This document shows positions 16,056-24,539 of a stretch of DNA of 59,243 nucleotides, piece after piece (position 1 is the first letter of the stretch; each line of letters opens with the position of its first letter). The stretch lies in assembly GCA_009694925.1 (NCBI GenBank), contig SIBX01000001.1, positions 1 through 59,243 of the forward strand. The letters are read 5' to 3'. The position numbers and the translations under genes are program-made. The notes beneath the pieces are model-generated. The model searched no databases and was not told where the DNA came from. It saw only the letters and a list, made by a program, of their open reading frames with translations. This stretch comes from Minisyncoccota bacterium. Its GTDB lineage: Bacteria > Patescibacteriota > Minisyncoccia > UBA6257 > 1-14-0-10-40-38.

Positions 16056-17510
16056 ATGGATGCACTTAGAGAAGAAAGAATCAAAAAACTAAATTCACTT
16101 CAGAATGCTGGAATAGACGCATATCCTCCAAGAATAAAAAGAGATTTTGAAATAAATTTAGTTATTTCTGATTTTGATAAATTTATTAAAGCTAAGAAAA
16201 AAATTTCACTAGTCGGGCGCCTAGTCGGCTTAAGAGTTCAGGGGGCATTATTTTTTGCTGACCTCAAGGACGAATCAGGTAAAATACAAATTTTAGGTAA
16301 AAAAGATAATTTAAAAAATTTTGATATTTTTAAAGACACTATAGATATTGGAGACTTTATCGAAGTGTCCGGTATTCCTTTTGTTACAAAAAGAGGAGAG
16401 AAAAGCCTAGAAGCAAAATCTATCAGAATAATAGTTAAAAGCTTGCGCCCAATCCCTTCTGATTGGTATGGGATTTCTGATATTGAGCTAAGATTAAGAA
16501 AAAGATATTTAGATATTTTAGCCAGTGCTGAAATAAAAGAATTATTTAAAAAGAAAAGTATTTTTTGGGCAACTTTCAGAGACGAACTCAAAAAAGAAGG
16601 ATTTTTAGAAGTTGAAACTCCTATTTTAGAAACTACTCCAGGAGGGGCAGATGCAGAACCGTTTAAAACTCATCATAATGCCCTAGACACAGATTTTTAT
16701 TTAAGAATTTCTTTAGAGATTTCTTTGAAAAAATTATTAGTTGCCGGATATGAAAAAGTCTTTGAGATCGGCAGGATTTTTAGAAACGAAGGCATAGACG
16801 CCGAACACTTACAAGACTATACCCAGATAGAATTCTATTGGGCCTATAAAGATTACAACGATTTAATGAAATTCATTGAACCGCTTTATAAGAAAATTAT
16901 AAAAAATACTTTCGGAAGTTTAAAAACTGAATGGCATGGGCAAAAAATAGATTGGGGCAAAAAATGGCCAAAAATTTCCTATTACGATCTTTTTAGAGAA
17001 AAGTTAGGCATCGATTTAGAAAAAGCTTCAACTGCCGACCTAGAGAAGAAAGTCAGAATTTTAAATCTAAAAATAGAGACAAATTCAAATCGCGGAAGAT
17101 TAATAGATGTTCTTTTCAAAACAATTCGCAAAGAAATTATCCAGCCAGTATTTTTAATCGACCAGCCAGCAGAACTTGAGCCATTAGCCAAGCGCAATCC
17201 AGCCTCTCCTCATAAAGTTGAAAGGATGCAGATTATTGCTTGCGGAACAGAGCTTGGTAAGGGATTTTCAGAGGCCAATGATCCGTTAGACCAGCGAGCC
17301 AGATTTGAAGAGCAGATGAAAATGAGGGAAGCCGGAGATAAAGAAGCTCAGATGTTGGACGAAGAGTTTTTAGAAGCTCTTGAATATGGAATGCCTCCAA
17401 CTGCCGGATTTGGTATTTCTGAACGCTTGTTTGCGGTTTTAGCCGACAAACCGATTCGAGAATGTGTATTTTTCCCCTTAATGAAAAGAGCTCCTAAAAA
17501 AGAAGACTAG
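16056..17510 (+). CDS. lysS: Lysyl-tRNA synthetase, class II
   Basis: 484 aa. N-terminal OB-fold anticodon-binding domain (about 40-150, with SLVGRLVGLR and DLKDESGKIQIL), then the class II core: motif 1 near EVETPIL, motif 2 FEIGRIFRNEGIDAEHLQDY, motif 3 MPPTAGFGISERLFAVL. The substrate region HKVERMQIIACGTELG is present. The N-terminus begins directly with DALREERIKKLNSL. Followed directly by a GC-rich unit. No Shine-Dalgarno at the start. Confidence 0.96.
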   Translation: MDALREERIKKLNSLQNAGIDAYPPRIKRDFEINLVISDFDKFIKAKKKISLVGRLVGLRVQGALFFADLKDESGKIQILGKKDNLKNFDIFKDTIDIGDFIEVSGIPFVTKRGEKSLEAKSIRIIVKSLRPIPSDWYGISDIELRLRKRYLDILASAEIKELFKKKSIFWATFRDELKKEGFLEVETPILETTPGGADAEPFKTHHNALDTDFYLRISLEISLKKLLVAGYEKVFEIGRIFRNEGIDAEHLQDYTQIEFYWAYKDYNDLMKFIEPLYKKIIKNTFGSLKTEWHGQKIDWGKKWPKISYYDLFREKLGIDLEKASTADLEKKVRILNLKIETNSNRGRLIDVLFKTIRKEIIQPVFLIDQPAELEPLAKRNPASPHKVERMQIIACGTELGKGFSEANDPLDQRARFEEQMKMREAGDKEAQMLDEEFLEALEYGMPPTAGFGISERLFAVLADKPIRECVFFPLMKRAPKKED

Positions 17511-17531
17511 CCCCAGTCTTCTTTTTTAATC

Positions 17532-17561
17532 TTGACAATATATTGATTTAGGGAATAAAAT
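17532..17561 (+). promoter_or_regulatory. Promoter of the 84-aa zinc-finger-like gene
   Basis: TTGACA (17532-17537), 18-base spacer, TAAAAT (17556-17561). Confidence 0.75.
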
Positions 17562-17617
17562 TATGTTCTATGCGTCAAAAGGTGGCGCAAAGACAGACTT
17601 TGGTTTGGGAGATAGAA

Positions 17618-17872
17618 ATGTCTGGAAGGAAGAAGGCGGTTGGTCCAGTTGAGTCTGGGGAGACACAAGAAAAAGTCCGCAAGATCAGTTCGTGTAGGCT
17701 TTGTGAGGGAACCGGCAAGGTTCCTCTCCGTTGCGGTGGCAAGTCTGAATGTGCTTGCACTTCTTCGACTAACAAGTCGAAGCGCGCTGCACTCAATCCG
17801 AGACACCTTTCTCTGACTACTCGTGGGGCGAACTTTCACGCCCTGCAACGCGAACGTAGCCACCCGTCCTGA
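17618..17872 (+). CDS. Small DnaJ-zinc-finger-like Cys protein in a GC-rich unit
   Basis: 84 aa from the ATG at 17618, with GGGAG six bases upstream; the longer frame from 17570 lacks a ribosome site. A CRLCEGTGKVPLRC block (Cys26-x2-Cys29-x-Gly-x-Gly, then Cys39) recalls the CxxCxGxG zinc repeats of DnaJ, followed by Cys45 and Cys47. The basic, Ser-rich tail has no known match. Codon use is GC-rich between two AT-rich housekeeping genes. It could bind zinc and a nucleic acid or protein partner; this is inference. Confidence 0.6.
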   Translation: MSGRKKAVGPVESGETQEKVRKISSCRLCEGTGKVPLRCGGKSECACTSSTNKSKRAALNPRHLSLTTRGANFHALQRERSHPS

Positions 17873-17899
17873 TCTGATATCTGTCTTTCAAGAAGTTCC

Positions 17900-17929
17900 A
17901 GCCCGGCTTTCCGAAAAGGAAGCCGGGCT
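17900..17929 (+). terminator. Terminator hairpin of the 84-aa gene
   Basis: AGCCCGGCTT-tccgaaaagg-AAGCCGGGCT. It is followed by GTATAATTG rather than a T-run; that TATAAT may be a -10 for the next gene. Confidence 0.6.
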
Positions 17930-17954
17930 GTATAATTGATAAGTACCTCTTGTC

Positions 17955-17974
17955 ATCCCCGAGACATCGGGGAT
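17955..17974. repeat. Short palindromic repeat ATCCCCGA-gaca-TCGGGGAT
   Basis: Set in the context GTCATCCCCGAGACATCGGG, a form of palindromic intergenic element common in many bacterial genomes. A single copy in this window. Confidence 0.5.
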
Positions 17975-17998
17975 CCAGTCAAAAAATCAATTCAAAAA

Positions 17999-18382
17999 AT
18001 GAAAAAAGTTATGGTGTTTGGCGATTTTGACGGCCTTCACGAAGGCCACAGATTTTTTCTCCAGAGTGCGAAGAAATATGGAAATTATTTAATAGTCGCC
18101 GTTTCTCAAGATCATATTATTAAGCATTTAAAAGGCGAATATCCTATTAAAAATTTTGCCGAACGCTTTGAGCACTTAGAAACCTACGATGAGGTAAATC
18201 AAGTTGTCATAGGCGATCCAGAAAACTCCCCGATTAATTTGATAAAAAAATATAATCCCGATATAGTTGTCTTATCTAAAAATCAGGATTTTTTAAAAAA
18301 AGAAATTGAACACAATTACGAAAATTTTTCCAAAAAGATTGAATTAAAAACCGTAGATACCGGCGAAATAAAAATTTATTAA
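17999..18382 (+). CDS. Cytidylyltransferase-like nucleotidyltransferase
   Basis: 127 aa from the ATG at 17999. The start KKVMVFGDFDGLHEGHRFFL holds the HxGH motif (His14-Glu-Gly-His17) of the glycerol-3-phosphate cytidylyltransferase/FAD synthase superfamily. The VAVSQDHIIKHLKGEYPI and VVLSKNQDFLK segments match the fold. The typical C-terminal SSTRI motif is missing, so the substrate cannot be named; it may be an FMN adenylyltransferase- or archaeal RibL-like enzyme. It ends five bases before serS, so the two are probably one operon. Confidence 0.8.
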   Translation: MKKVMVFGDFDGLHEGHRFFLQSAKKYGNYLIVAVSQDHIIKHLKGEYPIKNFAERFEHLETYDEVNQVVIGDPENSPINLIKKYNPDIVVLSKNQDFLKKEIEHNYENFSKKIELKTVDTGEIKIY

Positions 18383-18387
18383 TCATT

Positions 18388-19683
18388 ATGCTAGATATCA
18401 AATTTATAAAAGAAAACGCTGATTTAGTCCAAAAAGTCAGCGAAGAAAAAGGCTATAAGGTAGACGTCTCTGAAACTTTAAAGCTTTATGGTGAACAGAA
18501 TTCAATTTTGCAAAAAATAGAAAGCCTAAGAAAAGAAAGAAATGAGCTTTCCGCATTATCAAAAAATTCTAAGCCCACAGAAGAGCATATTAAGCGCGGC
18601 AAAGAAATTAAATTAGAAATTACACACCTAGAAGAATCTTTTAAAAAAGCAGAAGACGATTTTTTAGTTTCAGTTAAAAAAATTCCCAATATTTATTCCG
18701 AAGATGTTCCAAAGGGAAAATCTGAAAATGAAAATGTTGTAGTTAAAACAGTTGGCGAAATCCCAAAATTTAAATTTACCCCTAAGAATCATTGGCAATT
18801 GGGCGAAGCTAAGCATTGGATTGATAAGGAAAGGGCCACTAAAGTTGCCGGCGCGCGCTTTGCTTATCTAATGGGTGATTTTGTGAGATTAGAATGGGCC
18901 CTAATGCGTTTTGCTATGGATATTTTAACCGATGAAAAAATATTAAAGAAAATAATCAAAGCTAATAATTTAAAAGTTTCTTCGAAAGTCTTTATTCCAG
19001 TTCTTCCTCCATATATGATCAAAACCGAACAGTATGATGCTATGGATAGGCTTGAACCAAGAGAAGAAAGATATAAAATCGAAGGTGAAGATCTTTGGCT
19101 CCAAGGATCTGCTGAGCACGTTTTGGGCAGTATGCATTCTGAGGAAATTTTTAACGAAGCAGATCTTCCTTTAAGATATGTTGGTTTTGCCACCTCTTTT
19201 AGAAAAGAGGCTGGAAGTTATGGAAAAGATATGGAGGGCATCATCCGTCTCCACCAGTTTAATAAAATGGAGTTAGAAAGTTTTTCCGTAAAAGAAAACG
19301 GTATGCAGGAACATTTATTCTTTGTGGCTATTCAGGAATATTTAATGAAAGCGTTAGAGCTTCCTTATAGAGTGGTTATGAAGTGCACCGCCGATATCGG
19401 CAAACCTAACGCCAGAGGTATTGATATAGATGTCTGGCTTCCAGGACAAAATAAATATCGCGAGACTCACACGGCTGACTATATGACCGATTATCAGGCC
19501 CGCCGTTTAAAGACACGCGTCAGGAGAGCCGATAATTCAGTTGAATTAATCCATACCAACGACGCCACCGCGCTTTCCGAAAGGCCCCTTATAGCCATCT
19601 TAGAAAATAATCAAAGAGAAGACGGAACAATAGAAATTCCAAAAGTTTTGCGACCGTACATGCTTAAGAAAAAATTTATTTAA
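18388..19683 (+). CDS. serS: Seryl-tRNA synthetase
   Basis: 431 aa. An N-terminal coiled-coil arm (about 28-105, KIESLRKERNELSAL) grips the long variable arm of tRNA(Ser). The class II core follows, with motif 2 GFATSFRKEAGSYGKDMEGIIRLHQFNK and motif 3 TALSERPLIAILEN. The end of the gene meets a terminator shared with a GC-rich gene on the other strand. Confidence 0.97.
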   Translation: MLDIKFIKENADLVQKVSEEKGYKVDVSETLKLYGEQNSILQKIESLRKERNELSALSKNSKPTEEHIKRGKEIKLEITHLEESFKKAEDDFLVSVKKIPNIYSEDVPKGKSENENVVVKTVGEIPKFKFTPKNHWQLGEAKHWIDKERATKVAGARFAYLMGDFVRLEWALMRFAMDILTDEKILKKIIKANNLKVSSKVFIPVLPPYMIKTEQYDAMDRLEPREERYKIEGEDLWLQGSAEHVLGSMHSEEIFNEADLPLRYVGFATSFRKEAGSYGKDMEGIIRLHQFNKMELESFSVKENGMQEHLFFVAIQEYLMKALELPYRVVMKCTADIGKPNARGIDIDVWLPGQNKYRETHTADYMTDYQARRLKTRVRRADNSVELIHTNDATALSERPLIAILENNQREDGTIEIPKVLRPYMLKKKFI

Positions 19684-19687
19684 ATTT

Positions 19688-19725
19688 AAAGCGTCCAGCT
19701 GGGCTCTCCCATCTGGACGCTTTTT
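19688..19725. terminator. Bidirectional terminator of serS and the 62-aa membrane gene
   Basis: AAAGCGTCCAG ... CTGGACGC followed by TTTTT on the plus strand and by TTTAAATTTAAAT on the minus strand. Confidence 0.85.
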
Positions 19726-19734
19726 GTATCAACA

Positions 19735-19923
19735 TCACGAACCTCCAGCCTTCTTTTTAGGAGAACCATCTCGGAAGATAAAGAACCAAAAAAGAAATAC
19801 AACGACGGGCAACAACACAGCGCAAGTAGATAGAATGTGTTCGCTATCAAAGCGGTGAAGAACGTCAGTCGCAAAGCCCATCCAGCTGCCCGGAATTGGA
19901 CACTTACTCTCCTCCTGTGGCAT
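19735..19923 (-). CDS. Small membrane protein in a GC-rich unit, 62 aa
   Basis: ATG at 19923 preceded by AAGGAAAAGGTGGAAA. A short soluble N-terminus with two Cys is followed by a membrane helix (STCAVLLPVVVFLFWFFIF) and a basic tail. The alternative frame that begins at 19952 runs through the terminator hairpin and is less likely. Promoter weak (TTTAAT-17-TAGACT, minus 20002-19974). Composition is GC-richer than serS. No family recognised. Confidence 0.45.
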   Translation of the reverse strand: MPQEESKCPIPGSWMGFATDVLHRFDSEHILSTCAVLLPVVVFLFWFFIFRDGSPKKKAGGS

Positions 19924-20011
19924 TTTCCACCTTTTCCTTTTCTATTTGCCAATCGGTCTGTGTGCTGTTTTTCAGTCTACGACAATATTTCAAATTATTA
20001 AAGTCTTAGAT

Positions 20012-20267
20012 AAAAAAAGAACCCGGGGCCACACTGGTTGTGTGACTACCCGGGCGCAGAACAGCCCCATTCCCTAACTTTACAAGAGATTGCGATCTTA
20101 CCTAGGATCATCATCGCAGGCGTGGATTGTCGAAAAGACCAATCTGAGCGCACTTAGGGAGACTCCGAACATAACCAGACTGAAGTTCGATCTAGTTGCA
20201 GCGTCTTGTTGCCGGCAAGGAGTCTTTTCCCCTTATATCTAGCAAAGACCAGAGGGAACTTTCTGCC
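20012..20267 (-). ncRNA. Putative structured RNA in a GC-rich segment (about 256 nt)
   Basis: No reading frame with a ribosome site fits this segment; a 24-codon frame (20160s) lacks a Shine-Dalgarno. A promoter TTGTAA-16-TATTAT lies at minus 20300-20273. Internal pairings include GACTCC with GGAGTC and GCGAT ... ATCGC, and it ends in a strong terminator: CCCGGG ... CCCGGG hairpin (20054-20022) followed by TTCTTTTTTT. It lies between serS and ddl. I do not recognise it as 6S, tmRNA or SRP RNA. Confidence 0.5.
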
Positions 20268-20329
20268 CGTTTATAATATCACAACTTTTAAAAGTTACAA
20301 ACTATGTCATTTTATGGTTAATATATTCA

Positions 20330-21385
20330 ATGAATAAAAAACTAAAAGTCTCCTTACTTTTCGGAGGAAAATCAGTTGAACACGAAGTTTCCATACTTTC
20401 CGCTAAAAATGTTTTTGAAGCAATTAATAAGGATAAGTATGATGTTTCCTTAATCGGTATTGATAAATCAGGTTATTGGCGATTCTTTACTGACGCAAAA
20501 ATTCTAGAGCAAAAAAGTATCAAGTCAATTGCCAAAAACCACAATGGATTCTTAAATCCAGACTGCGGAAAAGTACTAGTAAATTCAGACGTTGTTTTTC
20601 CCGTTCTTCACGGGACTTATGGCGAAGACGGCTCGGTACAGGGATTTTTAAAATTAATAAATAAGCCGTTTGTTGGTGCCGGTGTTTTGGGTTCGGCGCT
20701 CGGGATGGATAAGGAAGTTCAAAAACGGCTCTTAATCCAAGCGGAGATTACAACCGCTAAATTTTTAACTTATCAATCGTCAGAACTATCAACCATTAAC
20801 TATCACGCCATCACTACCAATCTGGACTTACCTTTTTTCATTAAGCCGGCTAATTCCGGATCGTCAGTAGGTGCATCTAAAGTTAAAAATGAGCCTGAAT
20901 TTATGCCAGCTATTTATGAGGCATTTAAATATGATAATAAAATTTTAATTGAAGAATTTATAGACGGCAGGGAAATAGAATGTTCGGTTTTGGGCAATAG
21001 CGAGCCAATCGCATCAATTCCCGGCGAGGTTGTGTCTAATCATGAATTTTATTCTTATGAAGCAAAATACTTAGACGAAAACGGAGCCGTTTTAAAAATT
21101 CCAGCCAAATTAAATAAGATAACAGCTAAAAAAATTCAAGAATTAGCAATTAAAACTTTTAAAGTATTAGAATGTTCAAGTATGGGACGCGTTGATTTCT
21201 TTTTAAAAAGAGATGGTCAGATTTTTATAAACGAGATTAATACTATTCCAGGATTTACCTCAATCAGTATGTATCCCAAACTTTGGGAAGCAACTGGCAT
21301 TAGTTATTCAGAATTAATAGATAGGCTGATTGAATTGGCTATAGAAAAATTTGAAAAGGATAGTAAGATAAAAACTTCTTATTAA
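20330..21385 (+). CDS. ddl: D-alanine--D-alanine ligase
   Basis: 351 aa ATP-grasp enzyme that makes D-Ala-D-Ala for peptidoglycan. Visible blocks: LLFGGKSVEHEVSILSAKN at the N-terminus, VFPVLHGTYGEDGSVQGFL, FIKPANSGSSVGASKV, IEEFIDGREIECSVLG and the metal site FINEINTIPGFTSISMYPKL. Length is normal. In sequence order it precedes alr and ftsQ; a GC-rich unit on the opposite strand separates it from alr. Confidence 0.96.
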   Translation: MNKKLKVSLLFGGKSVEHEVSILSAKNVFEAINKDKYDVSLIGIDKSGYWRFFTDAKILEQKSIKSIAKNHNGFLNPDCGKVLVNSDVVFPVLHGTYGEDGSVQGFLKLINKPFVGAGVLGSALGMDKEVQKRLLIQAEITTAKFLTYQSSELSTINYHAITTNLDLPFFIKPANSGSSVGASKVKNEPEFMPAIYEAFKYDNKILIEEFIDGREIECSVLGNSEPIASIPGEVVSNHEFYSYEAKYLDENGAVLKIPAKLNKITAKKIQELAIKTFKVLECSSMGRVDFFLKRDGQIFINEINTIPGFTSISMYPKLWEATGISYSELIDRLIELAIEKFEKDSKIKTSY

Positions 21386-21441
21386 AGAAAAAGAGTCGCT
21401 AGAGGTCTTCGTGCAGAACTTGCACGAGACATAGCGACTCT
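21384..21441. terminator. Terminator between ddl and the 141-aa GC-rich gene
   Basis: AGAGTCGCTA ... TAGCGACTCT with an inner GTCTTCGTGCA/TGCACGAGAC stem. The minus-strand side continues TTTTTCTTT. Confidence 0.8.
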
Positions 21442-21490
21442 GTTGAAGGATTTATTTTTTCGTGAGTTCCTTCATTCTCACGGCGAGGTT

Positions 21491-21916
21491 CTAGCTCGCG
21501 CGCTTCTCCGATCGGGTCGAGGGGATTTTCCCGACTCGACGCAGTTCCTTGATGGCGCTCTTGCGAACCATGAGCGGCGCCCTGGATCGATCCAGTCGAT
21601 CGAGCTCCGCTATGGTCCGGCAAACCGAACCCAAGAGCAGTTTTTCGACTCCCTGGAGGCGAAGCTTCTCGGCTTCTGCATCTGCGAGCTTCACCCTTGT
21701 CTCCGCCAATATTGCCCTGTCATCCTCCAGTCGCCGGATGATTCCGACAATGTGCACGATCTGCTCTTCGGTCGGCGGACCCTGGAGAAGACCGAGAGTC
21801 GTCTGGACCTCGCCAGCCAAGCTCTCGTCGGTCTGCTCGAACTCCGGATCTTTGAAAACCGGAATTCTTGTGACCGTAACCTGTTCCGGGGTCAAAGAGA
21901 TTTGAACATTTCTCAC
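21491..21916 (-). CDS. Predicted coiled-coil protein in a GC-rich unit, 141 aa
   Basis: Start taken as GTG at 21916, with GGGAGAG four bases upstream. The frame is open up to an ATG at 22009, but that ATG touches the -10 box of the only good promoter (TTGACT-18-TATAAT, minus 22040-22011), so it would not be on the transcript. The protein is acidic, then highly charged and helical (ILAETRVKLADAEAEKLRLQ), with a basic end. No enzyme motif. The unit is inserted between ddl and alr, two consecutive steps of D-alanine metabolism, on the opposite strand. Confidence 0.55.
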   Translation of the reverse strand: MRNVQISLTPEQVTVTRIPVFKDPEFEQTDESLAGEVQTTLGLLQGPPTEEQIVHIVGIIRRLEDDRAILAETRVKLADAEAEKLRLQGVEKLLLGSVCRTIAELDRLDRSRAPLMVRKSAIKELRRVGKIPSTRSEKRAS

Positions 21917-22010
21917 GGTTCTCTCCCATTGTTCCGGCTTCATCCCAAATAGGGAATCAGCTTGGTTGTTCTGTTTTTGGTGCCGAGATAACTCCCAGCT
22001 ACCTTCCATA

Positions 22011-22040
22011 ATTATAGCACACTAATACTATAAAAGTCAA
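22011..22040 (-). promoter_or_regulatory. Promoter of the 141-aa coiled-coil gene
   Basis: Minus strand TTGACT (22040-22035), 18-base spacer, TATAAT (22016-22011). It decides the start of the downstream gene. Confidence 0.8.
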
Positions 22041-22100
22041 TAGGCAAGAAAGCCCATATAAATTAGCCAAAATAGACCATTTAAGTTATTATGAAATCCA

Positions 22101-23228
22101 ATGAAAGAGGAAAAAATCTACAAAACCTGGATCGAGCTAAGTAGTAATAATTTAAAAAATAATATAGGTGTTTTTAAAAATTTATTAGATAAAAAAACTA
22201 AGCTTTTTGCCGTGGTTAAATCAAACGCTTACGGCCATGGCTTAGAAGATTTTTCTAGAATGGCGGATAAGTTTAGGGTTGATGGTTTTTGTGTCGATTC
22301 AATTATTGAAGGAATTAAATTGAGAAGTATCAGTATAAAAAAACCAATTTTAGTTATCGGTCCATCAATCCCTGGAAATTCTTTATTAGATGCCAAGAAG
22401 AACGATATAACAATTTCTATTTCCAACTTAGAAGCCTTAAAGATTTACTCCGCCTCAAAAGCCAAGCCAGACTTTCATCTTAAAATAGATACGGGCATGC
22501 ATCGCCAAGGATTGCAGATTTTTGAAATGAGCGAAGCCATTAGTATTATTAAAAAGAAAAAACTTCCTATCAATGGAGCTTACACTCACTTTGCCTCCGC
22601 CAAAGATCCAAAAAATACCGAATTCACTAATAAGCAGTTTAATGAATTTAATGAAGCTATAAAACTTTTAGAAACTGCTGGCTTAAGAGATTTGGCCAAA
22701 CATTGCTCTGCAACCGGCGGAACTTTATTGGATAAAAAATATCATTTAGATATGGTTCGCGTGGGTATTGGTCTTTATGGAATGTATCCGAGCGAAGAGC
22801 TTAAAAAAGAATTTCAGGATAAATATAAATTACTTCCAGTTTTGTCTTGGAAAGCCTTAGTTAGCGAAGTAAAAGAAGTTAAATCTGGCGAAGGCATTAG
22901 TTATGATTTAGTAGAAAAATTAATTAAAGATTCAAAAATTGCCATTATTCCAATAGGTTATTGGCATGGCTATCCAAGAAGTTTAACTAGTGTCGGAAAG
23001 GTTTTAATTAATAGCAAAGAATGCAAAGTTCTAGGGCGAGTTTGTATGGATATGATCATCGTTGATGTTTCTAATTTAGAAAATCTGAAATTAGGAAATG
23101 AAGCCGTTTTAATAGGCAAATCAGAAAATTCAGAAATAACCTTAGAAGAAATTTCACAATTATCAATAAATTCTACTTATGAATTTATTACCAGAATAAA
23201 TCCATTAATAAAAAAGATTATAATTTAA
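22101..23228 (+). CDS. alr: Alanine racemase
   Basis: 375 aa PLP enzyme that supplies D-alanine. The PLP lysine is Lys40 in FAVVKSNAYGHG. Other family blocks are KIDTGMHRQG, CSATGG, DMVRVGIGLYGMYP, GISYD with the second catalytic Tyr, and GRVCMDMIIVD. It is followed two bases later by the ftsQ-like gene, so the two are one operon. Confidence 0.96.
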   Translation: MKEEKIYKTWIELSSNNLKNNIGVFKNLLDKKTKLFAVVKSNAYGHGLEDFSRMADKFRVDGFCVDSIIEGIKLRSISIKKPILVIGPSIPGNSLLDAKKNDITISISNLEALKIYSASKAKPDFHLKIDTGMHRQGLQIFEMSEAISIIKKKKLPINGAYTHFASAKDPKNTEFTNKQFNEFNEAIKLLETAGLRDLAKHCSATGGTLLDKKYHLDMVRVGIGLYGMYPSEELKKEFQDKYKLLPVLSWKALVSEVKEVKSGEGISYDLVEKLIKDSKIAIIPIGYWHGYPRSLTSVGKVLINSKECKVLGRVCMDMIIVDVSNLENLKLGNEAVLIGKSENSEITLEEISQLSINSTYEFITRINPLIKKIII

Positions 23229-23230
23229 AA

Positions 23231-24022
23231 ATGGAAATTCATCAGAATAATCTTAAAAAAAAGAGAAGGAGACTAAAATTTGAGCTATATTTTATTTTAG
23301 TTATTTTTTTATGCGAACCAATTTTAGCCCTTAAAACAATTAAGGATAGTTCAATTTTTCAGATTAAAAATCTAGAAATATCTGGGATAGATAGCTCAGA
23401 AAAATCAATCTTTATTGAAAATTTAAAAAAACATACCACTAGGCCAAAAGTTTTAGCCCTATTAGGGGAAAATAATATTCTTTCTTGGGAAAGTAACGTT
23501 AATTCTTTAAAATTTCTTGAATTTAATAATATTAATTTAAAAAAGGATTTTCTAAATATGTCTATTAACGTTACGGCAGAAAAATCAAAAAAAATTAGTT
23601 CTTGGTGTTTTTTAGGAGATGTTTCTAATAAGAATTGTTTTTGGGTTTCTTATGATGACGGAATGTTATTAGGTGAAGCTCCTCAGACATTCGGCGGTCT
23701 TTATATTGGAGTTATTGAAAACTCTAGTCGCATTGGATCTTTGGGTATAAAAGTTTTAGAAGATAATCAGTTTTTAAATTTTAAGAAAATATTCCAAGAG
23801 TTAAATTTAGCAGGGATAATCGCAGAAAAAGTAGAATATAAAAAAATAGGTGACGCATTAAATATTCAAGATAAAAACGGCACAAAGCTTTTATTTAACC
23901 TAAGTTTTGATCCAACTCTTAACTTAGAGGCATTAAAAAAGATTCTACAAAAATCTTCAAGTAATACAATAGAATATATAGATCTTTCCGTTGAGGGTAA
24001 AATCTATGTTAAACCAAGATAG
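23231..24022 (+). CDS. ftsQ: Divergent cell-division protein FtsQ/DivIB-like
   Basis: 263 aa. A basic cytoplasmic tail (LKKKRRRLKFE) is followed by one membrane helix and a POTRA-like domain whose first strand is FQIKNLEISGI. The last lines, NTIEYIDLSVEGKIYVKPR, match the typical FtsQ ending (YIDLR...). Overall similarity by eye is weak, so the call rests on topology, the terminal motif and its position beside alr and ddl. FtsQ links the division enzymes FtsW/FtsI to the FtsZ ring. Confidence 0.7.
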   Translation: MEIHQNNLKKKRRRLKFELYFILVIFLCEPILALKTIKDSSIFQIKNLEISGIDSSEKSIFIENLKKHTTRPKVLALLGENNILSWESNVNSLKFLEFNNINLKKDFLNMSINVTAEKSKKISSWCFLGDVSNKNCFWVSYDDGMLLGEAPQTFGGLYIGVIENSSRIGSLGIKVLEDNQFLNFKKIFQELNLAGIIAEKVEYKKIGDALNIQDKNGTKLLFNLSFDPTLNLEALKKILQKSSSNTIEYIDLSVEGKIYVKPR

Positions 24023-24029
24023 GGTATAG

Positions 24030-24114
24030 CCACTAGCCAATGGGGTGTAGTAAAATCATATTTTATAATACAGTATTTAACTAGTCGCTATTGGTAAACC
24101 CTAGTCACTAATCA
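24030..24114. repeat. Intergenic ACTAG-CC/GCTATTGG repeat words
   Basis: CACTAGCCAATGG (24031-24043), then CTAGTCGCTATTGG and CCCTAGTCACTA (24081-24110). Very similar words recur at 25890-25919. They sit only in gene gaps. Confidence 0.5.
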
Positions 24115-24115
24115 A

Positions 24116-24502
24116 ATGTTTGTAAGATTTCCCAAAGACACAGCCAGCATCTCTTGGACTAACCATATTAAGAATAAAATGGCTTTTTATGGTCTTTCGG
24201 AATCAAAAATAAAATCTATTCTTAGTTATCCAAAACGCAAAGAAGAGGGAATTGCCCCAGACACATTTGCCTCAATGAAACGCAACGACAAGAAAAATAG
24301 GAAAGAGGAGATATGGGTAATGTATATTGATAAAAAAAATAAAATGAAAGTTTCAACGCTAAAAAAAAGATCAAAAATTTTAATGATCAGCGCCTGGCGT
24401 TACCCAGGAGTTTCAAAAGTTGGGGCACAAATTCCAATTCCCGAAGATATGCTTTCAGAGCTCGGTGGATTCTTTAAGCTTCCAGAAGAATCTTTATTAT
24501 AA
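24116..24502 (+). CDS. Conserved hypothetical protein, 128 aa
   Basis: Basic protein beginning MFVRFPKDTASISWTNHIKNKMAFYGLS. The order 'helix with HIKNKM, then KIKSILSYPKRKEEG, then a strand EIWVMYIDKK and KILMISAWRYPG' is somewhat like the small RelE/DUF4258-type toxin fold, but no catalytic residue set is clear. Host-like codon use. No antitoxin-like partner lies next to it. Family not recognised. Confidence 0.6.
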   Translation: MFVRFPKDTASISWTNHIKNKMAFYGLSESKIKSILSYPKRKEEGIAPDTFASMKRNDKKNRKEEIWVMYIDKKNKMKVSTLKKRSKILMISAWRYPGVSKVGAQIPIPEDMLSELGGFFKLPEESLL

Positions 24503-24504
24503 TA

Positions 24505-24533
24505 TTGACTTAAAATATTTATATTGTTAAGGT
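24505..24533 (+). promoter_or_regulatory. Promoter of the GC-rich RNA upstream of ychF
   Basis: TTGACT (24505-24510), 17-base spacer, TAAGGT (24528-24533). Confidence 0.5.
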
Positions 24534-24539
24534 TTTAGA

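Noticed and set aside
19686..19952. 88-codon minus-strand frame overlapping the 62-aa gene
   Set aside because: TTG start without Shine-Dalgarno and it runs through the bidirectional terminator; the 62-aa frame stops before it and has a ribosome site.
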